Below, in pieces: positions 1 through 6,570 of a stretch of DNA of 8,881 nucleotides. The notes under the pieces were generated by a model. The model was not told the DNA's origin and ran no database searches. It saw only the letters and a list, made by a program, of their open reading frames with translations. Positions within the stretch are counted from its first letter, which is position 1, and every line of letters starts with the position of its first letter. Made by a program: the position numbers and the translations under genes. Source of the stretch: an uncultured Verrucomicrobiota bacterium (GTDB taxonomy: Bacteria > Verrucomicrobiota > Verrucomicrobiia > Palsa-1439); NCBI GenBank assembly GCA_903825695.1, contig CAIKBP010000158.1, forward strand, positions 1-8,881, written 5' to 3'.

Positions 1-84
1 CGCCTCAGCCTTCAGCCCTTCAAAATCGAACACCGGCACCGTGATCGTGCCGTCCATGTCGAAAATGACGCCCTTGATCTCCAT
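1..84 (-). CDS. HAD-family phosphatase, N-terminal 28 residues (partial)
   Basis: The first 28 codons of a gene that continues beyond the left edge. The protein begins MEIKGVIFDMDGTITVPVFD. The D-x-D-G-T box (D9, D11) is the HAD superfamily motif I, where the first Asp is the phospho-accepting nucleophile and the second the general acid. The following TVPVFDF run resembles phosphoglycolate-phosphatase-like HAD-IA hydrolases, but the substrate cannot be told from 28 residues. The start is supported by a GGAG Shine-Dalgarno (plus-strand complement at 89-92) four bases before the ATG. It is the last gene of the minus-strand run. About 159 bp (85-243) separate it from DUF4139, with no clear terminator or further gene, so it may have its own weak promoter. 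Confidence 0.85.
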   Translation of the reverse strand, partial: MEIKGVIFDMDGTITVPVFDFEGLKAEA

Positions 85-243
85 CGAACTCCGTGGCAAT
101 TAACGCGCAATCTGCAGCAAAATCAATGCAGGAATCCGCTTGTGCTAGATTCTTGTGGCGACCTTTCTCACCGGAGCAGTGGGATCAGGGCAAGACAATA
201 GCATCAAAGCTGAGCCTGCGAGATGTGCGAAGCAAAATGTCCC

Positions 244-1692
244 TCACCACGTATACCTTACCGTGTACGTGATGACTTGCTCGCCGTCTTTGGCAACTGT
301 GACCGGAAAGTGGATCGTGCTGGAATCGTACTTCGTCCACTTCGCGCTGGCAGCGGTGATCTCCCAATTGTTCCAGCGGTAAAGCGGTTCCTTCACCAAC
401 ACGTCCACGGGTTCGGTCTTGTGATTGCGGACCCGAATCTCGAAGCTCTCAGTCATGACATGGCCGCTGGTGTCCACATGGAAATCGGTCCGCTTGCGTT
501 CGCCCACGATGTCGAACACGTCGCCGATGCGCAGTCGCACTGTCTCGTCCTTTGGTGTGTGGTCAATCTGGTCTTCGCCTACGAATTCCAGCGAAGCATC
601 GGCAGGATCGCGTTTGTAGAGGCGCACCTTGCCTTTGGGCAACGGCATGCCAATGTGGTTCTCCTTTGAGTTCTTCAGTTCGACGATGACGTTGACCTTC
701 TTGTTGCCTTCCTCACTGCCGTAACCGGCATCCGTGACGAGTCCGCCATACCAGCGATATTGTGGCGCGCCTTGGTAGAGAAAGACCTTCTTCACCGGAA
801 CATCGGCAGTCTTGAGCAATTCGATCTGCTTGGTCTGGTTGTCGGCCACGGTCGTGGATCGGCCCAACGTGTACAGATGATACTCGAAGAATGCTTTCTC
901 CTCGAAGCCGGCCGCCGATTCGCCAAGTAACATCCCCCGTCTTGCCATTCCGCTTGCCACCATAGCCTGCGGCGGCTGCACGCGGTGCACATCCCCGGCA
1001 ATGAGTTTGAGTTTGGCGTCCTTGTAGGTCGCGCCGGACTGGTTGTTGATGGTGACCCAGCCGCTGAGGTCGAGCGCTGTGTCTTTGTCGTTGAGCACGG
1101 CGTTGTAATCAGATTGCCAGTTGATGCCGGCGGTTTGGTAGGCGACTTCGACTAGTTGCTCGCCGGTTTTTTCCGTCGCCAGTTTCCACACGAGCGTGGG
1201 TTTGGTGATCAATCCTTCGGGCAACGCGCTGAACTCGATGTCCTTGACGTTATCGCCCCGCTGAACCATCACAAGGTCGCCCTTTTCACCGTATTGGCGG
1301 ACGACGAGCTGATTGGCGTCGAAGCTGAGCAGGTTGCCAGAATAACGCGAGCCATCCTTCGTCAGCACGGTGATCGGTTTGTCGATATACTTCTGCAATA
1401 ACTTGTCCGCCGAGACGAGGTCGTACTCGTAGTTTTGCTCCAATACCCTAGCGTCGGGATCGGTGAGCGACTTGAAGCCGACGCTGGTGCCATCGATCTG
1501 TGCGGCAACGTTGTTGAATCGGATCGTGCCGAGTTTGTCGGCTACATTGACCTTCCGGCGTTCGCGGACAACGCCAAAATTCTGGTTATAAATGGTGAGC
1601 GCGACTCCTTCTTCGGGTTTATCCGCGGCGTAAAGCGTGCATACAAAGCACAGAATCGCCGAGACTGTCGCTAGTTTGCGCAGATCGTTCAT
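244..1692 (-). CDS. Secreted DUF4139 domain-containing protein
   Basis: A 482-residue protein of unknown biochemical function. The N-terminus (MNDLRKLATVSAILCFVCTLYAA) has a charged start, a hydrophobic core and a small-residue end near residues 21-23, as in a Sec signal peptide, so it is probably periplasmic or outer-membrane associated. A beta-rich N-terminal part (about 28-160) has the ALTIYNQNFGVVRE start common in this family. The DUF4139 beta-sandwich runs from about residue 165 to the end, including the NWQSDYNAVL segment at 191-200 and the typical C-terminal ITYTVRYTW. I see no catalytic motif. The start is firm: a perfect GGAGG (complement at 1699-1703) sits six bases before the ATG. 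It follows the LAB_N gene after about 70 bp and may be co-transcribed, although the gap is larger than in the operon core. Confidence 0.85.
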   Translation of the reverse strand: MNDLRKLATVSAILCFVCTLYAADKPEEGVALTIYNQNFGVVRERRKVNVADKLGTIRFNNVAAQIDGTSVGFKSLTDPDARVLEQNYEYDLVSADKLLQKYIDKPITVLTKDGSRYSGNLLSFDANQLVVRQYGEKGDLVMVQRGDNVKDIEFSALPEGLITKPTLVWKLATEKTGEQLVEVAYQTAGINWQSDYNAVLNDKDTALDLSGWVTINNQSGATYKDAKLKLIAGDVHRVQPPQAMVASGMARRGMLLGESAAGFEEKAFFEYHLYTLGRSTTVADNQTKQIELLKTADVPVKKVFLYQGAPQYRWYGGLVTDAGYGSEEGNKKVNVIVELKNSKENHIGMPLPKGKVRLYKRDPADASLEFVGEDQIDHTPKDETVRLRIGDVFDIVGERKRTDFHVDTSGHVMTESFEIRVRNHKTEPVDVLVKEPLYRWNNWEITAASAKWTKYDSSTIHFPVTVAKDGEQVITYTVRYTW

Positions 1693-1744
1693 GGTATGCC
1701 TCCGTTTAGGTGGTTGGACACCGGTTCTTTACTACAGTTCAACC

Positions 1745-1760
1745 ATTGCCGCGAGGCAAT
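1745..1760 (-). other. Short stem-loop after the LAB_N gene
   Basis: ATTGCC and GGCAAT form a perfect 6-bp stem with a 4-base loop, one base downstream of the LAB_N stop codon on the minus strand. No T-run follows, so it is not a convincing intrinsic terminator. It could protect the 3' end of the upstream mRNA or be chance. Confidence 0.3.
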
Positions 1761-1761
1761 T

Positions 1762-2139
1762 CTAGCGTGATGCTTCTTCTTTTGGCGCCTGGCTCGGCGC
1801 GGCAGCAGTCGGGGCGAGTCGGTGCTTCTTGATCAAGTACAGGTTGCGCCAGTAGATGAAAACGTTTGGCAGGTAGGCGAGAATGCCTACGGGTTTGCGT
1901 TGCATGATCCAGTACGCACAACAAATAAGGCTACCCCAAATACTCCAATGCCAAAACGATACAGGAATCACGCTTTCACCCTTTTTTTCTGAAGCGATCC
2001 ATTGAGTGATAAACCGGAACGAGAAAACCGCTTGTCCGAGGAATCCAACCACATCCAGATATGTCCAGTCCAAACCAAATACAGGGTCACGGTGCTCTTG
2101 GGCAATCCAAGTGGCGGCAAGCATGATGGGCACATTCAT
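1762..2139 (-). CDS. LAB_N (lipid-A-disaccharide synthase N-terminal-like) small membrane protein
   Basis: A 125-residue protein with three predicted membrane segments, at about residues 26-46, 57-78 and 83-102. The motifs RFITQWIASEKKGESVIPV (42-60), SFWHWSIWG and LPNVFIYWRNL (90-100) are typical of the LAB_N domain (PF07578). This domain occurs at the N-terminus of some LpxB proteins and also as stand-alone proteins beside polyprenyl-phosphate glycosyltransferases. The stand-alone form is thought to have a membrane role in lipid-linked sugar processes, but its activity is not established. The last 20 or so residues are a polar, Ala/Pro-rich cytoplasmic tail. The start is supported by AAGGGAG (complement at 2147-2153) seven bases before the ATG. 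This site overlaps the stop codon of the GT2 gene, which implies co-translation. The two genes are 13 bases apart. Confidence 0.9.
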   Translation of the reverse strand: MNVPIMLAATWIAQEHRDPVFGLDWTYLDVVGFLGQAVFSFRFITQWIASEKKGESVIPVSFWHWSIWGSLICCAYWIMQRKPVGILAYLPNVFIYWRNLYLIKKHRLAPTAAAPSQAPKEEASR

Positions 2140-2152
2140 GACAACGCTCCCT

Positions 2153-2887
2153 TCAGTTCACACGGTCGGTGATTTGGTAGCGGATCACCCGCTTTTTCAT
2201 CCAGCGGACTGCCAGCAGGTCAGCGAACGATTTAAACAGCCTGTTCCAAACGCCGTAGTGGCTCTGGCCGGTGAAACGCGGGTTATTGGTGACAGGAACT
2301 TCCGCGATGCTAAAACCTTCCATCTCGATGAGTTGCGGCAGAAATCGGTGGGCACCGCGCCAGAATCTGATATTAGCAATACACTCACGCTTGAACGCGC
2401 GGTAGGTGCAGCCAGCATCGGTGATCTTGTTGTCGCCACTGAGTTTCCGTCGAACCCAGTTGGCGATATCCGACGAAGCAATGCGGAGGAAACTGTCGCC
2501 CTGACCGCGCGACTCCACGCGCGTACCGCAGACGCAGTCGGCCCGCTTCAGCGCTTCAAGGAACTTCGGCAAATCGCGGGGATCATTTTGCAGATCGGCG
2601 TCGATTGTGACGATGTAACGTCCCCGCGCCGATTGCATGCCGGCCCAACTGGCTGCGGACTCGCCGCAGTTGAATTGAAATCGCTGGACGCGCACGCGCA
2701 GGTCGGCAGCAGCCAACTCCTTCAACACCACCCACGAACCATCGGCGCTGCAGTCGTCGGTGATCACAATTTCATAGCCAATGCCAAGCGGGTCCACCGC
2801 GTCATGGATCGCCTTCACGAGCGGACGCAGGTTACCTTCCTCGTTGTAACACGGCACGACGAGCGAGATTTCAGGTTGTGGCTGCAT
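2153..2887 (-). CDS. Family 2 glycosyltransferase, DPM1/ArnC-like polyprenyl-phosphate glycosyltransferase
   Basis: A 244-residue GT-A fold enzyme. The N-terminal ISLVVPCYNEEGNL (7-20), the DD at 44-45 in the nucleotide-binding region, and DADLQNDP with the metal-binding D-x-D at 96-98 are the hallmarks of the dolichol/undecaprenyl-phosphate sugar transferase branch. These enzymes load one sugar from a nucleotide donor onto polyprenyl phosphate at the inner face of the cytoplasmic membrane. No C-terminal membrane helices are visible, unlike ArnC, so it resembles the soluble DPM1 form. I chose ATG 2887. An in-frame ATG at 2911 would add eight residues (MRFGATIN) encoded inside a palindrome, which is unlikely to be authentic. 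It lies between DegT and LAB_N genes, consistent with lipid-linked sugar assembly. Confidence 0.93.
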   Translation of the reverse strand: MQPQPEISLVVPCYNEEGNLRPLVKAIHDAVDPLGIGYEIVITDDCSADGSWVVLKELAAADLRVRVQRFQFNCGESAASWAGMQSARGRYIVTIDADLQNDPRDLPKFLEALKRADCVCGTRVESRGQGDSFLRIASSDIANWVRRKLSGDNKITDAGCTYRAFKRECIANIRFWRGAHRFLPQLIEMEGFSIAEVPVTNNPRFTGQSHYGVWNRLFKSFADLLAVRWMKKRVIRYQITDRVN

Positions 2888-2892
2888 GTTAA

Positions 2893-2923
2893 TTGTAGCC
2901 CCGAATCGCATTCGGGGCTACAA
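2893..2923. repeat. Perfect palindrome between aminotransferase and GT2 genes
   Basis: The arms TTGTAGCCCCGAAT and ATTCGGGGCTACAA are exact reverse complements of 14 bp each, separated by three bases (CGC on plus). On the minus-strand mRNA this gives a very stable hairpin. It lies between the DegT stop (2934) and the GT2 ATG (2887). No U-tract follows in the minus direction, so it is not a standard terminator. It resembles a dispersed REP-like palindromic unit, but copy number cannot be judged from one window. Confidence 0.9.
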
Positions 2924-2926
2924 ATG

Positions 2927-2930
2927 CTCC
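2927..2930 (-). promoter_or_regulatory. Displaced Shine-Dalgarno GGAG of the GT2 gene
   Basis: GGAG on the minus strand lies about 39 bases before the GT2 ATG at 2887, too far for normal use. If the 31-base palindrome is folded or removed, the spacing becomes eight bases, which is close to ideal. No other good ribosome-binding site precedes the ATG; a GGGG tract lies inside the palindrome arm. Confidence 0.5.
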
Positions 2931-2933
2931 AAT

Positions 2934-4025
2934 TCATTTTTTTCCGTAAAACTCCGTGATGGAATCGCAGACGTAATCCACGTCTTCCAGTGGCAGTTCA
3001 CCGTAAATCGGCAGCGAAAGAATCTCGCCCACGGCCTTCTCGGTGCGTGGCAGTTTCGGGATGTCCTTGAACAGTTTGGTGATCGCCGGCTGCTGATGAT
3101 TTGCGACTGGATAATGAATTCCTGTGCCTACGCCGCGTTCCTGAAGGAACTTCGCCAGTGCGTCGCGCTTGTCGCCACAACGGATGACGTACATGTGATA
3201 AACGGCGTATGCCCAATCACGCGCGGGCGGCGTCGGAACGATCCCTTTGAGCCGTTCGTTGTACCGGGCCGCAACCTTGCGACGGCCTTCGTTCAACGCA
3301 TCGAGATGCCGAAGCCCGACCCGGCCGATTGCGGCCTGAATCTCGTTGAACCGCAGGTTGTAACCAATCTCGTCGTTGCGATATTTGTCCTGACGTCCGT
3401 GATTGCGCAGCTTGCGGATTCGCTCGGCCAATGCATCGTCATTGGTACAAATACAGCCACCGTCGCCCATCACGGTGAGGTTCTTCGACGGGAAAAATGA
3501 GAACGCGCCGCAGAAGCCCATCGAGCCTACGGTTTTGCCCTTGTACTTCGCGCCCTGCGCCTGCGCGCAGTCTTCGATCACCCAGAGCTTGTGTTTCTTG
3601 GCGATCTCAAAGATGCGGTCGAGGTTTGCCGGATGACCGTACAAGTGGACGGGCAGGATGCCTACTGTGCGCGGCGTAATAGCGGCTTCGAGCTGCTCGA
3701 CATCCATGCAATAGGTGTCGTCGATGTCGATAAATACCGGCTTCGCGCCCCAATGACACATCGGCTCGATCGACGGGAAGGCGGTATGCGACGGCACGAG
3801 CACTTCGTCGCCGCGTTTCAGGTTCATCGCTTGATGTACCATCAACATCGCGGCAGTCCAGTTGCAAGACAGCACGGCGTGTTTGGTGCCGGTATGTTTA
3901 GCAAGCTCGGCTTCGAACGCCTCGCATTCCTTGGCCAGGATGTACCAGCCGGATTCGATTGCCTTTACCGCGGCCTGTTTGACTTCGTCTGTCAGATAAA
4001 CTTTTGAAAGAGGAATTTTTTTCAT
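2934..4025 (-). CDS. DegT/DnrJ/EryC1/StrS-family sugar aminotransferase
   Basis: A 363-residue PLP-dependent fold-type I enzyme that transfers an amino group, usually from glutamate, to a keto-sugar nucleotide. Visible hallmarks are SGWYILAKECEAFE (25-38), the VIEDCAQAQGA segment whose D152 should contact the PLP ring nitrogen, and FSFFPSKNLT with the Schiff-base lysine K181, followed by GDGG. Length is normal for the family. It is complete, and its ATG overlaps the TGA of the upstream Gfo/Idh/MocA gene in an ATGA arrangement, indicating translational coupling. A partner dehydrogenase making the 3-keto or 4-keto substrate is exactly what would be expected upstream, as in the WlbA/WbpB plus WbpE type pathways. 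The exact sugar cannot be deduced from sequence alone. Confidence 0.95.
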   Translation of the reverse strand: MKKIPLSKVYLTDEVKQAAVKAIESGWYILAKECEAFEAELAKHTGTKHAVLSCNWTAAMLMVHQAMNLKRGDEVLVPSHTAFPSIEPMCHWGAKPVFIDIDDTYCMDVEQLEAAITPRTVGILPVHLYGHPANLDRIFEIAKKHKLWVIEDCAQAQGAKYKGKTVGSMGFCGAFSFFPSKNLTVMGDGGCICTNDDALAERIRKLRNHGRQDKYRNDEIGYNLRFNEIQAAIGRVGLRHLDALNEGRRKVAARYNERLKGIVPTPPARDWAYAVYHMYVIRCGDKRDALAKFLQERGVGTGIHYPVANHQQPAITKLFKDIPKLPRTEKAVGEILSLPIYGELPLEDVDYVCDSITEFYGKK

Positions 4026-4996
4026 AGTGTTACCGTTTTCCTTGCTTTGGCCGACTCCAATGCGGCCTCGATCACGCGGACGGATTCGTACCCGGCCCAG
4101 CCATCGGCCAGCGGCGCCTTGCGCGTCTGTATCGAGTCGAGGAACGCGCGCAACTCCGCCAGGAGCGGTTCCTCGGGTGGAAACTCAAGCTGTTGTGCCG
4201 CGCCCTCCTCAGCCTTGGCGTCCTTGCCCATGACAGTGTGTTTGTTGGCGAAGGTCTTCACCTTATACTGCGCGACGTTGTAATCGCACACCGCGCTCAA
4301 CTGATCGCCGAGCACTTCAACCACCCGGTATTTTCCGGGCGAATGGTACCCTGTTTCCACCGTCGCCCAGATGTTCGGTTCGTAATCCATCGCTATGAAC
4401 GATTCATCGTCCATGCCGCGGCCCATGAAATCGTTGAGCAACGCCGTGACGCGCACGGGCGGTTTACCGAGGATGAAATTGAACAGATCCACAAAATGGA
4501 TGGCATCGGCGAACGTCACGCCGCTGTCATTGCGCGGACGTTTGAACCCGCTGAAGTTGCCGCGCAGGATTTTCAGCCGTCCGAACTTGCCCTGCTTGAT
4601 CGCCTCGCGCAGCCACTTCGACGCCGGATCGAACCGGAAAATGTGGCCGACTTGCAGGATGCGCCGCTGTTTCTCCGCCAACTCGGCCAGTGCTTTTGCA
4701 TCCTTGGATTCCAGCGTGATCGGTTTTTCGACAAACACGTCCTTGCCGGCTTTCAGGAGCTGATGGCACAACTCGAAATGCGTCTGTGCCGGTGTCGCAA
4801 CCACTGCCGCATCCACTTGACCTGAAAAATCGCGGTAGTTCGCGGACAGATGCTTCTCGTCGATGCCGAGCGCCCTGGCCGATTCGAGCCGTTTGCCGTC
4901 GAGTTCCGCCACGAACAACTCAATTGGCAACGAATGCAGCACCCGCAAATGGTTCGCGCCCCAACGTCCAATTCCCACCAATAAAACTTTCGTCAT
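4022..4996 (-). CDS. Gfo/Idh/MocA-family sugar-nucleotide dehydrogenase
   Basis: A 324-residue NAD(P)-dependent oxidoreductase. The N-terminal Rossmann start VLLVGIGRWGANHLRVL contains G-x-G-x-x-G (about residues 8-13). EKPITL (90-95) carries the family's conserved lysine, GHIFRF (117-122) is the usual linker to the second domain, and DAIHFVDLFNFILG (164-177) holds the conserved His and Asp near the active site. The likely role is oxidising a sugar nucleotide to the ketone used by the following aminotransferase, with which it overlaps by four bases. I start it at ATG 4996, four bases after AAAGGTG (complement at 5001-5007). A TTG one codon earlier (4999) is too close to that site. The substrate is not determinable; UDP-N-acetylhexosamine-type donors are plausible by analogy. 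Confidence 0.93.
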   Translation of the reverse strand: MTKVLLVGIGRWGANHLRVLHSLPIELFVAELDGKRLESARALGIDEKHLSANYRDFSGQVDAAVVATPAQTHFELCHQLLKAGKDVFVEKPITLESKDAKALAELAEKQRRILQVGHIFRFDPASKWLREAIKQGKFGRLKILRGNFSGFKRPRNDSGVTFADAIHFVDLFNFILGKPPVRVTALLNDFMGRGMDDESFIAMDYEPNIWATVETGYHSPGKYRVVEVLGDQLSAVCDYNVAQYKVKTFANKHTVMGKDAKAEEGAAQQLEFPPEEPLLAELRAFLDSIQTRKAPLADGWAGYESVRVIEAALESAKARKTVTL

Positions 4997-5000
4997 CAAT

Positions 5001-5007
5001 CACCTTT
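5001..5007 (-). promoter_or_regulatory. Ribosome-binding site AAAGGTG deciding the Gfo/Idh/MocA start
   Basis: AAAGGTG on the minus strand is four bases before ATG 4996 and only one base before TTG 4999, which favours the ATG. The site overlaps the final codons of the upstream remnant reading frame. Confidence 0.6.
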
Positions 5008-5068
5008 CTGTCTGTGGCGAGGGACGGTTGTATAACACCACCCACTCGCCCACTTCATCAATTTCGTG

Positions 5069-5099
5069 CACCAAGCCCCGCAATTCGCGGGGCATGGTG
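5069..5099. repeat. GC-rich imperfect palindrome inside the GT39-like remnant
   Basis: Arms 5069-5081 (CACCAAGCCCCGC) and 5087-5099 (GCGGGGCATGGTG) pair over 13 positions with a single A-A mismatch and a 5-base AATTC loop. The core AGCCCCG/CGGGGC is shared with the palindrome at 2893-2923. No T-run follows on either strand. It may be a second, diverged copy of the same type of dispersed element, or a structure left in the tail of a decayed gene. Confidence 0.7.
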
Positions 5100-5228
5100 G
5101 CAAACTCTCTACGCGATGCAATACAAATAACAGATTGCGACCCAGCAAACAAATTCTGCAATTGCTCTGGCTCAGTCAGGCAGTTCGGCGTGCCGGGGCA
5201 GGCCACGTTGCTGGCGTGCCGATCCCGC

Positions 5229-6170
5229 TCACGCCTGCCCCTTGAACCACTTCACGAAGCGCGGAAGACCGTCCTCGATCTTCACTTGGGGATTGTAACC
5301 GAGCAGTTGCCGCGCCTTGGCGATGTCGGCAAACGTCACCGGTACGTCGCCAGGCTGCGCCGGCAACATCCGCGCCACGGCCTTCCTGCCCAACAGGCGT
5401 TCGATATGCGCCACGAGATCGCGCAAAGACGTTGTCTGCGACTCGCCGAGGTTAATGATTTCAAATCCAAACGTCCGCTCCACGCAAGCGATGATCCCTT
5501 GGAGGATATCGTCGATGTAGGTATAGTCCCGCAGCGATGAGCCGTCGCCGAACAACTCGATCGGTTTCCCTGCCGTGATCGCCTGCGTGAACTTGTAAAT
5601 GGCCAGATCGGGCCGCTGCCGCGGACCGTACACGGTGAAGAACCGCAGACAAACCATGTCTAGCCCGTACAGGTGATGATATACATGGCACAGCGCTTCG
5701 CCCGCCAGTTTCGTCGCCCCGTACGGTGAAATGAGTTTAAAGATCGGATCGTCCTCATTGAATGGCACCTTTTGGTTCACACCGTACACGCTCGATGACG
5801 AGCCGAAGATAAACTTGTGCACGCCAAAAGTCCGCGCCAACTCAAGCAGGTGCAGCGTGCCGAGGACGTTGACCTCGGTGTAAAGCTGCGGCTGCGCCAG
5901 CGACGGTCGCACGCCAGCCCGCGCCGCGAGATGGATCACCGTTTCAAAGCGGCCCTGCGCGAACACGTCTCTGAGCCGTGCCGCATCACGGATGTCTGCC
6001 TCGACCAGTTTCACCTGCCCACGGAACACCGCTGCGTTGCGACGTTTTATGGATGGATCGTAGAAATCGTTGAAGTCGTCCACCACAGTCACGTGATGGC
6101 CACGCTGCAACAGGGCCTCAACCGTGTGTGAGCCAATAAAACCTGCACCTCCGGTAACCAGGATGTTCAT
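5229..6170 (-). CDS. NAD-dependent epimerase/dehydratase, UDP-glucuronate 4-epimerase-like
   Basis: A 313-residue extended SDR. TGGAGFIG (6-13) binds NAD. SSSS-VYG (124-129) and Y150-x-x-x-K154 (PYGATK) form the catalytic Ser/Thr-Tyr-Lys set. DDFNDFYDPSIKRRN, AGVRPSLAQP and the GPRQRPDLAIYKFTQAI segment closely follow the UDP-glucuronate 4-epimerase group, which interconverts UDP-GlcA and UDP-GalA in the cytoplasm. A related UDP-sugar epimerase activity cannot be excluded. I start it at ATG 6170; a TTG two codons earlier (6176) is less likely. Its stop is 23 bases from the next open frame, and it begins nine bases after the stop of the RelE-like gene, so it sits within the operon and probably supplies the sugar nucleotide for the downstream envelope pathway. 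Confidence 0.92.
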   Translation of the reverse strand: MNILVTGGAGFIGSHTVEALLQRGHHVTVVDDFNDFYDPSIKRRNAAVFRGQVKLVEADIRDAARLRDVFAQGRFETVIHLAARAGVRPSLAQPQLYTEVNVLGTLHLLELARTFGVHKFIFGSSSSVYGVNQKVPFNEDDPIFKLISPYGATKLAGEALCHVYHHLYGLDMVCLRFFTVYGPRQRPDLAIYKFTQAITAGKPIELFGDGSSLRDYTYIDDILQGIIACVERTFGFEIINLGESQTTSLRDLVAHIERLLGRKAVARMLPAQPGDVPVTFADIAKARQLLGYNPQVKIEDGLPRFVKWFKGQA

Positions 6171-6179
6171 GGCCAACGA

Positions 6180-6530
6180 TTACTTCTTCGCGTTGCTCTC
6201 GACCAACTGCCAGAATTTCGGGTTCTCTTGCAACAATTGGTCCTCGGAGATCGGCAGCTTTGTGCGAAAGAAGAAATCCTTCAGGCTGTTCTTGTGAAGG
6301 ATGCAGCGGACGTTAACAATCTCATCCTGCCGCTCGAAGTAAATGCGGTAGTCGCCGACGCGGTAACGGTAGATGTGTTTGCCGGCACGCGTCAGTTGGC
6401 CGAATTTCTCGCCGGCCTTCTCGAAATCCTGCGGCAACACCTGAAACTCATCAAGCAATTCGAGCTGGAGTTTGTGCGGCATCGCCGCCATCTCTTTGGC
6501 GCTGACATGGCTAAAGATAATTTGAAGCAT
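6180..6530 (-). CDS. Orphan RelE/ParE-fold protein (toxin-like)
   Basis: A 116-residue protein whose centre, GQLTRAGKHIYRYRVGDYRIYFERQDEIVNVRCILHK (about 44-80), matches the beta-hairpin core of the RelE/ParE superfamily: the R-V-G-D-Y-R-I sequence followed by a hydrophobic strand ending in I-L-H-K. RelE-type members cleave mRNA on the ribosome and ParE-type members act on gyrase. Here a 35-residue C-terminal extension (FFFRTKLP...PKFWQLV) goes beyond the compact toxin fold. No antitoxin gene lies on either side. I chose ATG 6530, preceded by AAGGGA (complement at 6535-6540) at five bases; an in-frame upstream extension to 6632 would overlap the GDPD gene. From memory similar stand-alone proteins are common in Verrucomicrobiota, so it may not be a real toxin. 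Confidence 0.72.
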   Translation of the reverse strand: MLQIIFSHVSAKEMAAMPHKLQLELLDEFQVLPQDFEKAGEKFGQLTRAGKHIYRYRVGDYRIYFERQDEIVNVRCILHKNSLKDFFFRTKLPISEDQLLQENPKFWQLVESNAKK

Positions 6531-6570
6531 AGGGTCCCTTGATTCTGTTGCGGCCAAGAATAATGGATGC

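Larger units (their letters stand above)
5000..5206 (-). pseudogene. Probable 3' remnant of a GT39/ArnT-like glycosyltransferase gene
   Basis: A 68-codon open frame beginning at GTG 5206, with no convincing ribosome-binding site, between the SDR and Gfo genes. From about residue 12 it reads TEPEQLQNLFAG, then VICIASRREFATMPRELRG and a final GEWVVLYNRP. This resembles, from memory, the soluble C-terminal end of dolichyl-phosphate-mannose-type (GT39) transferases, where a short segment follows the last membrane helix. None of the 10 or more membrane helices or the catalytic D/E loop of GT39 is present. The SDR stop lies only 23 bases upstream, so the body of the gene is missing. The tail contains the AAAGGTG site of the Gfo gene and a GC-rich hairpin. 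It could alternatively be an unrelated small protein; my family call is tentative. Confidence 0.45.

Noticed and set aside
95..130. TTGATT-17-TTAATT as a promoter for the HAD gene
   Set aside because: Spacing is ideal but the -10 matches the consensus at only three of six positions, so chance is likely.
155..382. Small plus-strand open frame in the 85-243 gap
   Set aside because: Most of it overlaps the 3' end of DUF4139 in antisense, with no family resemblance. The gap itself shows no convincing gene.
2893..2923. Reading the palindrome as an intrinsic terminator of the DegT gene
   Set aside because: No U-tract follows in the minus direction (AATTAAC follows), and the operon continues 5 bases later with the GT2 ATG.
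2006..2959. 317-codon plus-strand open frame
   Set aside because: It is antisense to the GT2 and LAB_N genes, shows no recognisable domain, and its composition reads as the complement of those genes.
4193..4825. 210-codon plus-strand open frame
   Set aside because: It is antisense to the well-supported Gfo/Idh/MocA gene and His/Arg-rich in the way complement frames of GC-rich genes are.
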